From Furcasterigmium furcatum (taxonomy: Eukaryota; Ascomycota; Sordariomycetes; Glomerellales; Plectosphaerellaceae): DNA of 64,000 nt. Below, piece by piece: positions 1 through 11,736 of the stretch (its first letter is position 1; each line of letters opens with the position of its first letter). Where the stretch lies: the NCBI GenBank assembly GCA_001599815.1, contig BCIA01000008.1, positions 434,001-498,000 of the forward strand, read 5' to 3'. Below the pieces are notes generated by a model, which saw only the letters and a program-made list of their open reading frames with translations, was not told the DNA's origin and searched no databases. The position numbers and the translations under genes are program-made.

Positions 1-1816
1 CTCACCACGTCACCAGATCCCTCCCTCCTCCGAGCCGCGGAGACTCCTCCAACCCACATCCGAACCCGAGCATAGAGAAACGGGGACGCAACGCGTGCTG
101 GCGGTGCAGGGGTAAGTGGATGATCTCCCATGATCCATCCATACCATCCACCCATCCATTCCGAGCTCACGCGTGCCTAGAACGGAGGGTCCGCTGCTCC
201 CTCGACAAGCCCACTTGCCGCAGCTGCGCACGGTCTAAGCATCAGTGTCAGTACGGCCTCAAGCTGACGTGGAGAGAGGAGGCTATCGCCAGGGGCATCT
301 GTTTCGGGAGACAAGGTGAGCACCACGAGACCAAGCCAGCCACCGGACCTGCCTGTTCTGACTTGTTGGAGGTGTCTATGGCAAGGCATCTGAGGCCTAC
401 TATTCGAGTNCCCCGGCAACCGCCGGCAGCTATTACGGAGGGAACGTGTTCTTCCTGAACACGTCGATCACAGACTATCTCGGGGGCCCTTCCGTGGCCC
501 CGGAGACCGATGCCGGCGGTGCAGACACCACCGCCAACTCCTGCAGTGACGGAACCGAGGTTCAAGATGAGGCCGCGGATGAGGAGCTCATACTCCCGCC
601 ACCATCGATCCCCTCCAGTTTCGGTGCCGTCCCAGAGGTCATGGCGGCGGCAGGACCCCTTGGAGTGCGGATGTTCGAATTCTTCGTCACCCGCCTCTGT
701 CCTAATCTGAGCTACTCGCCGATGAAAAACCCCTACCAGGAGTTCATCATCCCCCTGTCACTCACATCAGCACCCCTGTACCATGCCGTCGTCAGCTGGG
801 CCGCCAACGAGCTCTCCATCCAGGGCGGACCCCCCAGCGGTGACAGAAAGGAGAGGTTTGCCATGGAGTCTGTGAGACACAAGATCAAAGCCCTGCACGG
901 TCTTCGAGAGGAGATCTCCCTCGCGCAGAGCGACAGCAGCCACCGGGCCTCGGTCCTGGGGACCATGATCATCCTGTCGTGCAACGACATTGTCGAGATG
1001 TGCTCGTCATCGTGGATTGCCCATCTCCGGGCGGCGAGGGTGCTGTGCGGCATCGCCTGGCCGGCGGGCCAGGACAGGTCGGACAGCTTCCGCCGGTTCT
1101 GCCTCATGTGGTTCGTCTCGCACGACGTCATGAGCCGCACGGCCTGGATCCAGGATACGGTATTCGACCCGAGCGAGTGGTTCGCCGGCGACGACGAAAA
1201 CGAGATCGATCCCATCACGAGCTGTTCCCGGGGGCTGATCCAGCAGGTGTGTAACATTGGAACGCTGATATCAGACGCCAGGGCGGGCAGCATGGCGTCG
1301 AAGAGCGGGGAAGCACCCTCAGCCTCCCTGGCAGAGTTCGTGAGAAGTGAACCGATGTTCAGTGCCCGGCGGGACGCCATCGAGGCGTCCTTGAAGGGGC
1401 TCAGCCAGAGGGTTTCCTCGTACCACGGTCGAGACCCGACGGAGCAGGTCAAGGTCGCCGAGAGCAAGAGGCTCTGCTCGCTCATATACTTGTACTCGTG
1501 CATTGACGGTGCCACGCCCGAGTCGCCCGTGATCGAGAGCCTGACGCGGGAGGTCATCGGGCTGCTCGCGGAGCTTCCCTCGAACGCGTCGCTGACCTTT
1601 TCGCTGTTTGTCGTCGGCACGCTGGGCGTGAGAGGGGAGGAGGACCGGCGGGTAATCCTGGACAAGTTTGAGGAGTCGGTCAGCACGAGATGGATTTGCA
1701 GCGTGGCCAAGGCGAGGGATGTCGTTGCGCAGGTCTGGCTGGATAGAGATCTCGGTCGATGCGGGCGATGGGAGGACTTGGTCGAGACGAAGAGCAGATT
1801 GCTAAGTTTGGCATGA
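1..1816 (+). CDS. Zn2Cys6 transcription factor, 5' end missing
   Basis: Predicted nuclear regulator. The binuclear zinc cluster is split by an intron. Exon up to 111 encodes CWRC; exon 181-315 encodes the remaining four cysteines, giving the canonical C-x2-C-x6-C-x6-C-x2-C-x6-C spacing; exon 372-1816 carries the rest. Introns are 112-180 and 316-371, and the phases match. No ATG lies in frame before 111, so the start is left of the window. The long C-terminal part (phrases such as NPYQEFIIPLSL followed by a helical region) resembles the Fungal_trans_2 regulatory domain, from memory of the family. Base 410 is n and makes one residue ambiguous. Its position beside an oxidase/permease pair suggests, but does not show, that it regulates them. 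Confidence 0.85.
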
Positions 1817-1890
1817 TGAGAGAGGAATATCAACACGTCAAATCAGCGAGGTAATCTACTTCTACTTCCACCGTTGCTATGCTGCTGTGT

Positions 1891-3234
1891 CTAAAGGCGC
1901 GAGGCCCTTGCATTCCCAGGGAGCGGCTTCTTGTGCTCATCTCCATCACGGACCCATTCCGTCACCTCTCCAAGCTCGCGCAACCTCCCCGACCTCCATG
2001 ATACATCCTCCGGCCTCCCGTCTGGAGCATCCTTCCACTTCCAGCGGTCCAGGGTCTGCTCACCCCGCTCAAGGACCTCTCGCGCCCACCTCCCGGCAAT
2101 CGGAAACATCTTGAAGGCATGCCCGCTGTCTCCCGAAAAGACCATGAGGGAACCGTCCTCCGTCCCGGGGACATAGTCCACGATGTAATTCGAGTCGGCC
2201 GTGTCGCCGCACCAGCAGATGAACCTCCGCGTCAGCGGCAGCGAGGAAAACTGCGGCATCGTCGCCCTGACCAGCGCCGTGATTTTGTCATTATCCTCCC
2301 TCGGGATAGCCGCCGCCGGGGGCGCCCCCGTCATTCCCATGGGCGGCATGCTGGTCCTCCCGCTCCCATAGTTGGTAATCCCGCCGCCGTGCGCACACAG
2401 CTTGAGCAGCCCGGTGTCCAGGTCAGGCTCGAAGAAGAACCCGAGGTCGCGGCAGTTAATAACAGGCACGCCCATCATCGACCTCGCCTGTTCGGGGGAG
2501 AGCTGTATGTGCGCGACAGCCCAAGCCTTGGCCGTGATCTGCGGCGCGATCGAGGGGACGAGCCGCGCGACGTGGGCGCCGAGGGCGACGATGGTGCGCC
2601 TCGCGCGGTGGGCGCGGCCGGACCGCGTCCTCGCGCCGGTGCACCGCGCGCCTTCGAAGAGAAGGGCCTCGACGTGCGCTTCCTCCGCGCCGAGGACGAA
2701 GGTGACGCCATTCCGGCGACACTGGGCGTGGACGGCAGCCATGGCCTTCCCGGCGCGGGCGAGGCCGCCGGCCTTGTTGAGATAGCCGCTCCATCCGTCC
2801 ATGCGTCCCGTCAGCTGGGGGGCGGCGGAGCGGATGTCCTCGCCGGACTGGATGCGCTGCACGGAGCCTGGGGGAAGCTCGGGGTGGTTCGCGATGGAGT
2901 CGAAGTGCTCGTCGAGGGTTCTTCGGCTCTTCTCGTCGCTGCGGGGGGTGATTGCGTTCAGCAGACCGCATTCCTCGTAGAAGGGCGCGAAGAAGGGTGT
3001 CTTCCACTCGGCGACGGCTTTGAGGGCGAGGGAGGTGTAGAAGTCGTCATCGTACTCGACGCGGACGATCTTGTTGAGGTCGCAGCCGGCAGAGTCCGGG
3101 GACGGCAGGGTGCCGCCTCGGTCGAGCACGGTGATGTTGGAGTAGCCGTGGTTGCTCAGTTCTAGGGCGGTCGAGAGGCCAAAGGTGCCTCCCCCGACGA
3201 TGAGGATGGTTTCGTCCTTAGCAGGGGGCGTCAT
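1891..3234 (-). CDS. FAD-dependent amine oxidase (amadoriase / saccharopine oxidase type)
   Basis: Single-exon ORF of 447 residues with an ATG in good context. The N-terminus has a Rossmann FAD motif (ILIVGGGTFGLSTALEL), then SAGCDLNKIVRVEY, which recalls fructosyl-amine and L-saccharopine oxidases of the monomeric sarcosine oxidase family. RFICWCGDT near residue 350 holds the cysteine expected to bind FAD covalently, and FSGDSGHAFKMFPI is the family's C-terminal FAD segment. The protein ends in SRL, a type 1 peroxisomal targeting signal, as in many fungal members. Expected chemistry is oxidative C-N cleavage of a secondary amine with release of hydrogen peroxide; the substrate cannot be read from sequence. 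It is transcribed divergently from the permease at 3936. Confidence 0.85.
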   Translation of the reverse strand: MTPPAKDETILIVGGGTFGLSTALELSNHGYSNITVLDRGGTLPSPDSAGCDLNKIVRVEYDDDFYTSLALKAVAEWKTPFFAPFYEECGLLNAITPRSDEKSRRTLDEHFDSIANHPELPPGSVQRIQSGEDIRSAAPQLTGRMDGWSGYLNKAGGLARAGKAMAAVHAQCRRNGVTFVLGAEEAHVEALLFEGARCTGARTRSGRAHRARRTIVALGAHVARLVPSIAPQITAKAWAVAHIQLSPEQARSMMGVPVINCRDLGFFFEPDLDTGLLKLCAHGGGITNYGSGRTSMPPMGMTGAPPAAAIPREDNDKITALVRATMPQFSSLPLTRRFICWCGDTADSNYIVDYVPGTEDGSLMVFSGDSGHAFKMFPIAGRWAREVLERGEQTLDRWKWKDAPDGRPEDVSWRSGRLRELGEVTEWVRDGDEHKKPLPGNARASRL

Positions 3235-3935
3235 GGCTGCGTCTTAGTCTCGGTGAGGGCTTGAGCCTTGAGGTTTCCTGGGCTTGGACCTGGACCAGAA
3301 GGTCAGCATCAAGTTGAGGGCTGAGACCAGCGAGGAGTTTCATTCAGTCTCTTGACCGCCATGTCAACCGATACAGCCCCTCGGCGACATCGGGAACGTG
3401 GCAGCTCCTATCTCGACGATGCCGCAGGAGGTGGTGTCATCTCATGCGAGCCACCGGGAACGAAGATAATGAGGGGATCAGTGTCCACATCAGCTGCGCG
3501 ACTCGGAGGAAGGTCGTTTCGACCTTTAGTGCCCGCGATAGTGGGTGGCAGCAGCCCCTAAACTGCAAGAGGCTTAACGCGCAAGATAGCAGCGATGGGC
3601 TCCACCCCCGGACTCACCTCAGAGCCGGCGCCGGCCTCGCTATCATGGAAGTTCCCACGGCGAGTCATGTTCACTTCCCCAACCTGACTTCACTCACCTG
3701 GAGGCTGCACTGACTCTCGACGATGGGGAACGTCCGTGATAAGCAACCTCTCTTGTTCACTCTCAACCCCTCCCCGGGCCTCAGTCACAGCCGTCCAGGC
3801 ATAAGAAGCCGCCTTCATCCCCAGCAACTCGACAACCCGGTCATCCTCCAGTCCTCACCACCATAAGATCCTCCTCCATCAAGAGACCTACCTGACTCCT
3901 CCCCTACGTACCTAGTTCCAAGCTCAGGCACCATC
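3235..3935. other. Divergent intergenic region
   Basis: This 700-bp gap separates the oppositely transcribed oxidase and permease and must hold both promoters. No coherent ORF or structural RNA was recognised. A pyrimidine-rich leader ends at 3935, just before the permease ATG. Confidence 0.6.
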
Positions 3936-5808
3936 ATGGCCTCCCCGCCCAACACCGTCAAGACAGAGATGGTCGACGACAAGGCCTCCATCGGGAAGGC
4001 CGACTCGGGTGCCCAGCCCGGGACCGTCGAGGCCCAGAAGCTGACCGGCAATGTCGACGAGGCCGCGGCATACCTCAACAGGACCGAGCACTTTGAGCCG
4101 CTCACGCCCGCCGAGGAGAAGAGGATGCTTAGAAAGACTGATTGGATCTACCTGCCCATGGTGAGAGATATCCATCCACCGAAGCTATGGTAGCACCCAG
4201 GCTGGCGAGGGACTGAACTTTCACTGACTTCGAGTGTAGCTCTTCCTGGTCGCCACCCTCGGAGCGTACGTGCAACATTATTCTCCTCGCATCCAAATAG
4301 ACACCCACTGATCCGTCTCACCAACAGTATCGACAAGGTAGCGCTCGGCACGGCCGCCTTGTACGGCCTCCGCGAAGACAACAATCTCGTCGGCCAGGAG
4401 TACAGCTGGCTGGGCTCCATCCTCCCCCTCGGTGTAAGTCGGCCACTATGCCCGCCTGTCTGAGATGGCAAACTGACGGGTTTTTCCTAGGCCCTCGTCG
4501 GAATGTTTCCCTCCTCCTGGCTCATTCACCGTCTCCCCAGCGCCAAGTATCTATCCGCGTGCTCCGCTGGCTGGTCCGCCTGCGCCCTGCTCATGGTGGC
4601 ATGCCACAACTTTGCCGGCCTCGCGGCTCTCAGATTCCTCATGGGTATGACTAAACCGTTGACTCCCTCCTGATCCCGGTTCTTGCTGACGCATCTCGCT
4701 GCTCAGGTGTGTTCGAGGCGATCATCGTACCCGGCATCTCCCTCATGTTGGCCGGATTCTACCTCAAGGAGGAGCAGCCCCCGCGCAACGCTCTTGTCTT
4801 TGCCGCCGCCAGCTCCGTGATCAACGGCTTTCTGTCCTGGGCCGTCGGGCACATCCCCGAGAGCGCGCCCCTGGCCATCTGGCAGTATCTCTTCCTCCTC
4901 GTCGGTGCGTCTCGCCCCTCCTACCCCAGGATATGCGGGACCCATCCTGACTAACCCTCCCCCCTGCAGGCTCCGTGTCCATGATCTGGTCCATCATCGT
5001 CTTCATCTGGCTCCCCGGAACCCCCATGGACGCCTTCTTCCTCTCCGAGCGCGAGAAGTACCACATGGTCAACCGGCTCGCGGCAAACAAGACCGGCATC
5101 GTCAACCACGTCTGGAAGTGGCCCCAGGCCCGCGAGGCCGTCCTCGACCCCAAGACCTGGCTCCTCTTCTTCTTCAACATCGCCATCAACATCCCCAATG
5201 GCGGCCTCGTGACCTTCGGCGGCCTCATCATCAAGGGCCTCGGCTACTCGGGCGTCGAGGCCTCCCTCCTCACCATGCCCACCGGCGTCATGTCCACCAT
5301 CGCCTCCTTCACCTTCTCCCTCCTCTCCGCAAAGTGGCACAACCGCCGCTGCCTCGTCGCCATGATCGCCTGCCTCGTCCCCATCGTCGGCACCGCCGTC
5401 GTCTTCGCCCTGCCCCGCTCCAACATCGCCGGCCAGATGGTCGGCCTCTACCTCCTCTACACCTACTTCGGCCCCTACGTCGTCGGCATCGGCCTCGCCC
5501 AGGCCAACACCGCCGGCCACACCAAGAAGGCCGTAGTCTTCGCCATCCTCTACATCGGCTACGCCGTCGGGAACCTCATCGGCCCGCAGACGTTCCGCGC
5601 CAACCAGGCACCCGCCTACGTCGGCGGCACCATCTCCATGATCGTGTGCTACTGCGTGTGCATCGCGTTGATGGGCGCGTACTGGGCCCTCGCGGCGTGG
5701 CAGAACAAGCAGCGCCAGGAGGTTGCCGAGCAGTCGTCCGGTGATGTCATTGAGTCTTTCCTTGACCAGACGGACTTTGAGCAGAAGGGATTCGTCTACA
5801 CGACGTGA
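3936..5808 (+). CDS. MFS permease, anion:cation symporter (Dal5-like) family
   Basis: Plasma-membrane transporter of 515 residues. Six exons: 3936-4160, 4240-4265 (26 nt), 4328-4433, 4491-4644, 4707-4904 and 4970-5808. Phases agree and the sum is a multiple of three. The N-terminal segment KTDWIYLPMLFLVATLGAID and the spacing of about 12 hydrophobic segments match fungal allantoate/nicotinate-type permeases. NTAGHTKKAV before helix 10 and GNLIGPQTF in helix 11 are typical of this family. Substrates in the family are small organic anions, ureides, dipeptides or vitamins; the exact one is unknown. It shares a divergent promoter with the amine oxidase, so uptake of the oxidase's substrate or a related nitrogen source is a reasonable guess. 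Confidence 0.88.
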
Positions 5809-6839
5809 GATGTGTCTGTCATATGCCAAGTCATGCGGCCAGTTGTATCTGGGACGAAAGTCTGTTGTTAGGATTCATAGTCGATGGGACTATGGGGCAA
5901 AGACTTGGCACTTTCATGCCGAGTGTATAATTGTTGGTTACCTCGCTCAGTAGTTAGACAATGAAGGAGTAGCTACTCGTGGAGAAAGTCCTGTGCGAGT
6001 TCCAACAAGCTCAAGTTCTGATGTATACGGAGAACCTCTCGGTATTAGTCTGCCTAGCGCTCGAGTAGGCGGCTTTCTTGGTCCCCTATGATGGTTCGGT
6101 CGACCATAGGTGGGTGATCGGCGTGACAACCCGGATGACAGAGTTGCCTTGTTACATGACCAAAGCGTAACTGACAGAGCCGAGCATGACAGCTTTGATT
6201 TGATGCATTCGGTCAAAATAGGACCTCGACCTGATGGCCCGCCAAAACGACGAGCCGGTCATCGAGAGAGTTGTGTGCTTCCGCATCGAGTCCGCCGCGT
6301 CTGGAGCCAGTGGGCGCGTACGATACGACGAGAGCGAGGAGGGCGTGGATGGCTGCGAATGCGGTATTCGCCGCACCCAGATTCGCTGTGCCATGGTCCT
6401 TGGTGGCCTGAGCGGCGTTACCGCACTTGAGAGCCGTGCTCGGGGCGAGGAGGGCGTGAACGGCTGCGAATATAGCGAGCAGGCTGCTTCCCGGAGGCTC
6501 AGCAATAATTGAGTGCAGGTTTTGTCTGACAGCTCCGGTGTCACGGCCGCGGAGAGATGCAGTAGATCATGCAGCGCAAAGTCACTGAGTTGGACTCGAA
6601 GTGACTGAACTTGAACTCCTCTCCTACCATTGCCGGGCCATCTTAAGCCCTCAGAGAGATCTTTAGGGACTGCAGTTTCTTTGGCAAGCAGGGCTTGAGC
6701 ATAGGTGCTGACGCTGCACGCGAGAGATTTGACGTGTCATGGCAAATTCGGAACATTACATCTACAAAACCCGGATCGCATACTCAACATTGCCCCCTTT
6801 CGCCTGTTGCAGACTTTCGCGGCCCAGTCGACGCTCCGT
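5809..6839. other. Intergenic region between convergent genes
   Basis: About 1 kb between the 3' ends of the permease and the Clr5-ankyrin gene. Open frames here have no recognisable protein character. The one structure seen is a 27-bp imperfect direct repeat, listed separately. Confidence 0.5.
6334..6471. repeat. 27-bp direct repeat, two copies
   Basis: Copies at 6334-6360 and 6445-6471 share 25 of 27 bases (core GCGAGGAGGGCGTG, then GGCTGCGAAT) and start 111 bp apart. Sequence between and around the copies is not obviously repeated. Confidence 0.7.
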
Positions 6840-9800
6840 TCAAGAATAGGATTGACATGCCCCCAATTTCAAATCCGGTGGAAGGTATCCAGTTGGGAAC
6901 ATGGTTGCCCAGTCATTCCTACCAGGCGTGCAAAGATCCGTGACCTCTGTCCCGTCGAACGGCACATTTGATAATGGTGCCAACTCACCCTCGGGCCAAG
7001 CTCGCATGAGCTCCTCGAGCCGATCAGCGCAACCGTTGTAACCCCTCTGCCGTGCCTTATATATCGCCCTTTCGATCTGAGATTGATTGAAGCGTCGCCC
7101 GCAATGTCGACTTGCGCTCCAGAGAACATCGATCATGTCGAAACGACTGTGACTCGCAGCTTTTTCCAACGGCCCGGCCCCGCCAATGACCGCTGGAGCC
7201 ATGTAGAGATTTGCGCCATGCTCGAGCAGTCTCTTCACCAAACTCAGGCTGCCGGATGCCGCGGCAGCCTGCAGAGCAGTCGAGCCATATCGTAGAGCGG
7301 GTAATGCGTTGACGTCGGCGCCACGGTCCAAAAGTAGTCCAACAACACCGACATGCCCGCCCCTGGCCGCTCGCTGCAGCGGAGTCTCTCGAGCCCCTAA
7401 GGAGAAATCGTTTACTTGGGCGTCGTTGTCCAGAAATAACTGCACAAGCGGTTCGTGACCACTTCCGATGGCTTCCAGGAAATGAGTAGTCCTGACTCCG
7501 GGCCTGTGGTGCCAAAAGGGCTGATGCATCAGCTGCACTCGATCCGGTGCCTCATCGAGCAGTTGTCTTGCCAGGCCCAAATATTGAAGATGACCAGCTT
7601 TTATTCTGCTGATGGTCGCCATCATGGCCGACGCATCACAATAATCGTACTCCCACTCATCCGGTAGTACTGCGGACCCGTAGGTGTCGACAGCTGAGCA
7701 GGCCAGAAGCATCTGCACAACGGTCATATCCACTGGGTCCTGTTCGATCGCGATAATCAAGCCGTATGTTCCAAAATTGGGTGATACGCAGCCAGACGAC
7801 GAGGTACACTTCTGGAGGAGTTTCTCCAATACGTCAAATCTTCGAGCTTTGACCGCTGCATCGACCATGTCGTGCGATGGCGATTTGATCCGTTCGAGTA
7901 CGGGAAATAGCAGCGTTTGCTCTTTTGTTTCCACCAAGTAGGCGCACAAGGTGGTTAGAGTGCTTTCATTGACGAAACCCCAATGGGTCAGCTGATCGAG
8001 CGCTCCGAGTCCCTGCTCGTTCAGAAAGTTGGAGAGCTCCCAGGGGCGGAAAAGCGGCTGTGATGTAGGGACGACCCGAAAGGCCGGTGCAAAGAAGGCA
8101 AGCATGGCGTGGTTGCTCCATTTGAGGGCCTGAAAACAAACGCGTTCCAGTGTGCGTGGCACAAAGCCTTCAACGTCGAATGTTTGCTCTGGCAGTAGAT
8201 CACCACCACTCAGATCTGAGCTCAGGGCGACGACGGTCTTCAAAACCTCAGGCCACTGCCAGATAGCATCGAAGGATAGACATGCAAGGCCATTTCTGAG
8301 CGCAGTAGCGGTCTGCGTCGCAATGGCGAGCACTTGCCAAGTCATGTCAAGATTTTGCAGCTCCAGCGACCGCGCCAATGCTGCCTCAATGCTGGCTGAC
8401 AGCTCAAGTATGCGCATGTAATGCTGATGATGCTGACTTGACCTCTCGCTAGTCGCGAGCATTCTCAGACAACCGTCGATATGGCCTTGGGTCTTGAACA
8501 TGCTCAAGCGAGCAGCGTCTCCGGCCTGCACAGCAGCTAACCAGGCGTAACCGAAACTGGCGTAGCAGTCGGCCTCGATTGCTCCTTGCCCCTCTAGCAT
8601 CTGGGCAAGCTCGTGATCCCCAACAAGGATGGCAAGGGCGTAGGGCGTCGTTCTTTTCTGCTGCTGGGGGCCATGGATACTGTGTCTAGGACTCTCGGGG
8701 ATGGCAATGCTGTCGGTGAGCTTGAACGACGGTTTCAAATCCTTGATTGCGTGCAGGAGAACATCGAGGATTTGCTTCTGTTTCTCAGCGATGGCTGAGA
8801 ATATGGAATCCTCCATTTTCTGTAGTGACCAGGATGGAAAAGTGCGGGCATGTGCGAGAAGCACATTTGCCGTGTCCATGCTGCAATGACCGAGTGCTGA
8901 GCGTATGGCTTCGTAAAGGGTGTCGTAGTTTGGAGACTCATCCTTCGCCGTTCTGTGACCAGAGAAGAGCTTATTGATCAACTTTACGTGTAACCTCTTG
9001 TCACAATGTTCCAAGATTGCGGCCAGTGCGCCATCATTCAGAAGACTGACACAGGATGATCGCGACGCGTTCAGCACGGCTCGCGAGACAAGCTTCTTGG
9101 TTTCCGGGTGGGCTAACATCCTGGTCAAAACGCCGTGGGAGAGCACCTTAGAATTGGCCTCGATGAGGTACTCTGCGATGACAGCAGCAACCGAAGGTGT
9201 GTTAGACCCGGATTCGAAAACGGCGGCCAACCCTCGGTCAGGATTTGCGCCACGTTCAAGGAGGCGACGGACCAAAAAGGCCTCTCCTAGCCATGCCGCA
9301 CGCTCGAGTGCATACATGCCGTCTTGGCACCTTACGCGATTCACATCGACGAGGCCGCTCTGTAGCAGGCATTCGACAGCAGCGCAATCAGCGCACTCTA
9401 CCACCGCCTGGAACAGAGTCTCGGCCATTGCCTTGGTATAAGGACCTGTGTTCTGAGAGAGGAACTTCGCCAGAAGCTTTCCAAACCCAGTCAGGTGGCG
9501 CAACGAGTTCATCAGGCGTTGTTCGGCATCTGGTTCCATGCCAGCAAACCCGTTGGCGAGGGAGTAGATGATGAGTCGGAAGAACATTCCTAGGAAAGCG
9601 TCGAAGGGAGGACATGACGCTTTAGAGATCATACTTTCGGGGAGAATGAATGTGAATTCTCGCAACAAGTGTTGTTGGGCCGTAATCGCAGCCTCTTGTG
9701 CGTTGTTGTCTGTGGCCGGAGTTCGGCCCAGAGGCACACCAAAGATGCGAGTCATTGCGCTGGGTGTGACAAGGCGGTTTCTTAGCTCCTGAGATAGAGA

Positions 9801-10761
9801 CTCAACTGGGGATGAATGCGTCAGCGGTAGTCCTTCCGTCCTTCAAATGCACACAGAGGTTTAAATTGACAAACGGGAAACGAGAAGCTGAAGACGTACA
9901 TCTTGGCTCGAATCGAGAAATGAACCTGAAAAAGGATGTCTCCTGAAAAAAAAGGTCGATTGACGATGAGGCGATGCAGATGTTCATGCCGCGACTGTCG
10001 TGATCGTCCCGTTCAATGATCTTCCGCTGCCTCAAAACTGATATTACATCAACGGTCTCTACTCGAGGCCTGTAACGGCTGCCTAAGGGTCGCCTGAAGC
10101 CCACAAGCGCAGTTGCTGGGCTGGTGTCCGTATCATTGGATGATCTGGCCCACGTCGCCTCACGAACGAGGCTCGTAGTAACGTTAGTTGCAGAGGGCAA
10201 CTGGCAACGGCCTTTTGGGCCAGGCTTGACCAATTCAAGCCATGAACCATCAGGCGCGGAGATGCCAATCGAGACGCCGGCTAGGCACCCTTCTGATACC
10301 TCTGTAGCGAACGTTATCAATCTCAAATCAATCTCGATAAACCCATCTCTCACCTGTAGGAAGCGACATGTACCGCTCTCGCGCTCTACCGAGTCTGCTC
10401 TCATGGACATTGTGGCCCGAGATGCGGATATGAATGGTTTCTCCGGGATGATCCGACTGTATGAGATCATACTGAGTCAAGACAGACTTCCACTCCTGCC
10501 CCGAGAGCTTTTTGCGAACGCGCCATTCGCGCAACACACGCTCAAGCTGGGGATGGCTCGTTTCGGTCAGTTGATCAATCTTGGAGCGCAGGAGAGGCTG
10601 GCGAAGTACCTTAGGTTGATGCCTTTTTCTCGCAACAGTGTGGCACGGACTGCCTTGTCCGTCTGGTCCCTGCTGATGAATTGTTCCAGTATGAAGTCCT
10701 TCACCCCCTCGAGGGATCGGGTGGTGACTGGCGATCGGCGCTTGGTGGTAGAAGCCGACAT
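6840..10761 (-). CDS. Clr5-domain protein with C-terminal ankyrin repeats
   Basis: Four exons on the minus strand: 10761-10610, 10556-10354, 10301-9900 and 9805-6840, giving 1,240 residues with consistent phases (introns 53, 52 and 94 bp). The first about 90 residues, including LERVLREWRVRKKLSGQEWKSVL, resemble the fungal Clr5 domain, a short helical N-terminal module often joined to ankyrin or STAND regions. A long central part of helical repeats is poorly conserved. Clear ankyrin repeats occupy roughly residues 990-1150, for example ETPLQRAARGGHVGVVGLLL and STALQAAAASGSLSLVKRLL. There is no signal peptide or membrane segment. Function is unknown; the architecture fits fungal intracellular recognition or scaffold proteins. 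The exact acceptor of intron 1 is the least certain junction. Confidence 0.75.
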
Positions 10762-11417
10762 CTTCGCGATAGTGTCAAATTCAAGCCAGGTAAAGCTCAA
10801 ATGCTGGAGCCGGGAGAGATGTGATCGGAATGCTGAGCATTTCGTGGGGTCTGATAATCAGGGCATTGCCAGAGAAAGAGAAAGCATTCGAGGGCAGGGC
10901 CTGATTTTCAAATTGGAATTTCGGAACAGATTCTGTTCAGAGCTCTGATTCCCAAGAAACGAGGCAGCAAACACGGCACGACAGGCAGCGGAACGAATTC
11001 TGCTCGGATGCGGCTTGATGTTCCCGAATTGGAATAGACGACCTGTTGTGTCACCATCCTCCAGCTGGACATTCCGCGAACCACCAGCGAGGGGGAGGGG
11101 CGCATTCCTGGTTGCATCGACGTGGGCAAATAGGGTGCTTGATCGAGAAAAAGAAGCGGTCTAGCCCTGGACGCGACTCCGCGTGGCGTTGGACACCCTC
11201 CCGTGCTCGGCGTGGCCCATCCTTCGTCATTGGCTGGAGGCCACACCGGTCCCGCCGTGATGATAAGAAGTTTCGAGCTCAGGCAACGTCATGTTTGATG
11301 GCGAGTCCGCGAACGAGGATATATATAGATGCCGAGTCCACGGTTGTGGCCACGCACTTAGAGGAGAACGATGGTGGTGGTAGCACCAGCACTGGATCTC
11401 TGTCGGCCACCTCCCAC

Positions 11418-11453
11418 CCCCTGTTGACCATATAGCTAAATGGTCAACAGGGG
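11418..11453. repeat. Perfect 14-bp inverted repeat, 8-nt loop
   Basis: Arm CCCCTGTTGACCAT (11418-11431) is exactly reverse-complementary to ATGGTCAACAGGGG (11440-11453). Allowing one bulged C, the pairing extends by CCA/TGG. The loop is ATAGCTAA. It could be a cruciform or RNA hairpin, a protein-binding palindrome, or a remnant of a small inverted-repeat element. Confidence 0.85.
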
Positions 11454-11685
11454 TGGTCATGCATTGCCAAGGGTCTCACCGTGACGCCAATATCTCCTTC
11501 GAAACGTGAACCGACCCAATCACCCATGAGGCGCGCAGAGCCTGATTCTTGCCTTGTTCATTATGTTTGCCTCATCGAGGCGGTCATTTCTCTGCGAGGT
11601 GAGCAAAGTCCACCGAGCAGTCAGGCGGCCAATCACATTGCCCGCCGAACATCAGTGACGGGACTGCGAATGGTTCGTGCGTGGT

Positions 11686-11736
11686 AACAGAGTCTGTTGG
11701 ACTGAGCAGACTCTGTTCAGTCCAACAGACTCTGTT
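11686..11736. repeat. Perfect 20-bp inverted repeat, 11-nt loop
   Basis: The arm at 11686-11705 (AACAGAGTCTGTTGGACTGA) is exactly complementary to 11717-11736. The loop GCAGACTCTGT repeats part of the arm, so CAGACTCTGTT occurs twice in tandem and the arm itself contains the smaller palindrome ACAGAGTCTGT. Nested repetition of this kind suggests slippage or a foldback element rather than chance. Confidence 0.9.

Noticed and set aside
2119..3165. 348-codon plus-strand ORF opposite the FAD oxidase
   Set aside because: It is the antisense shadow of a well-supported oxidase; composition is Gly/Arg/Val-rich with no motif.
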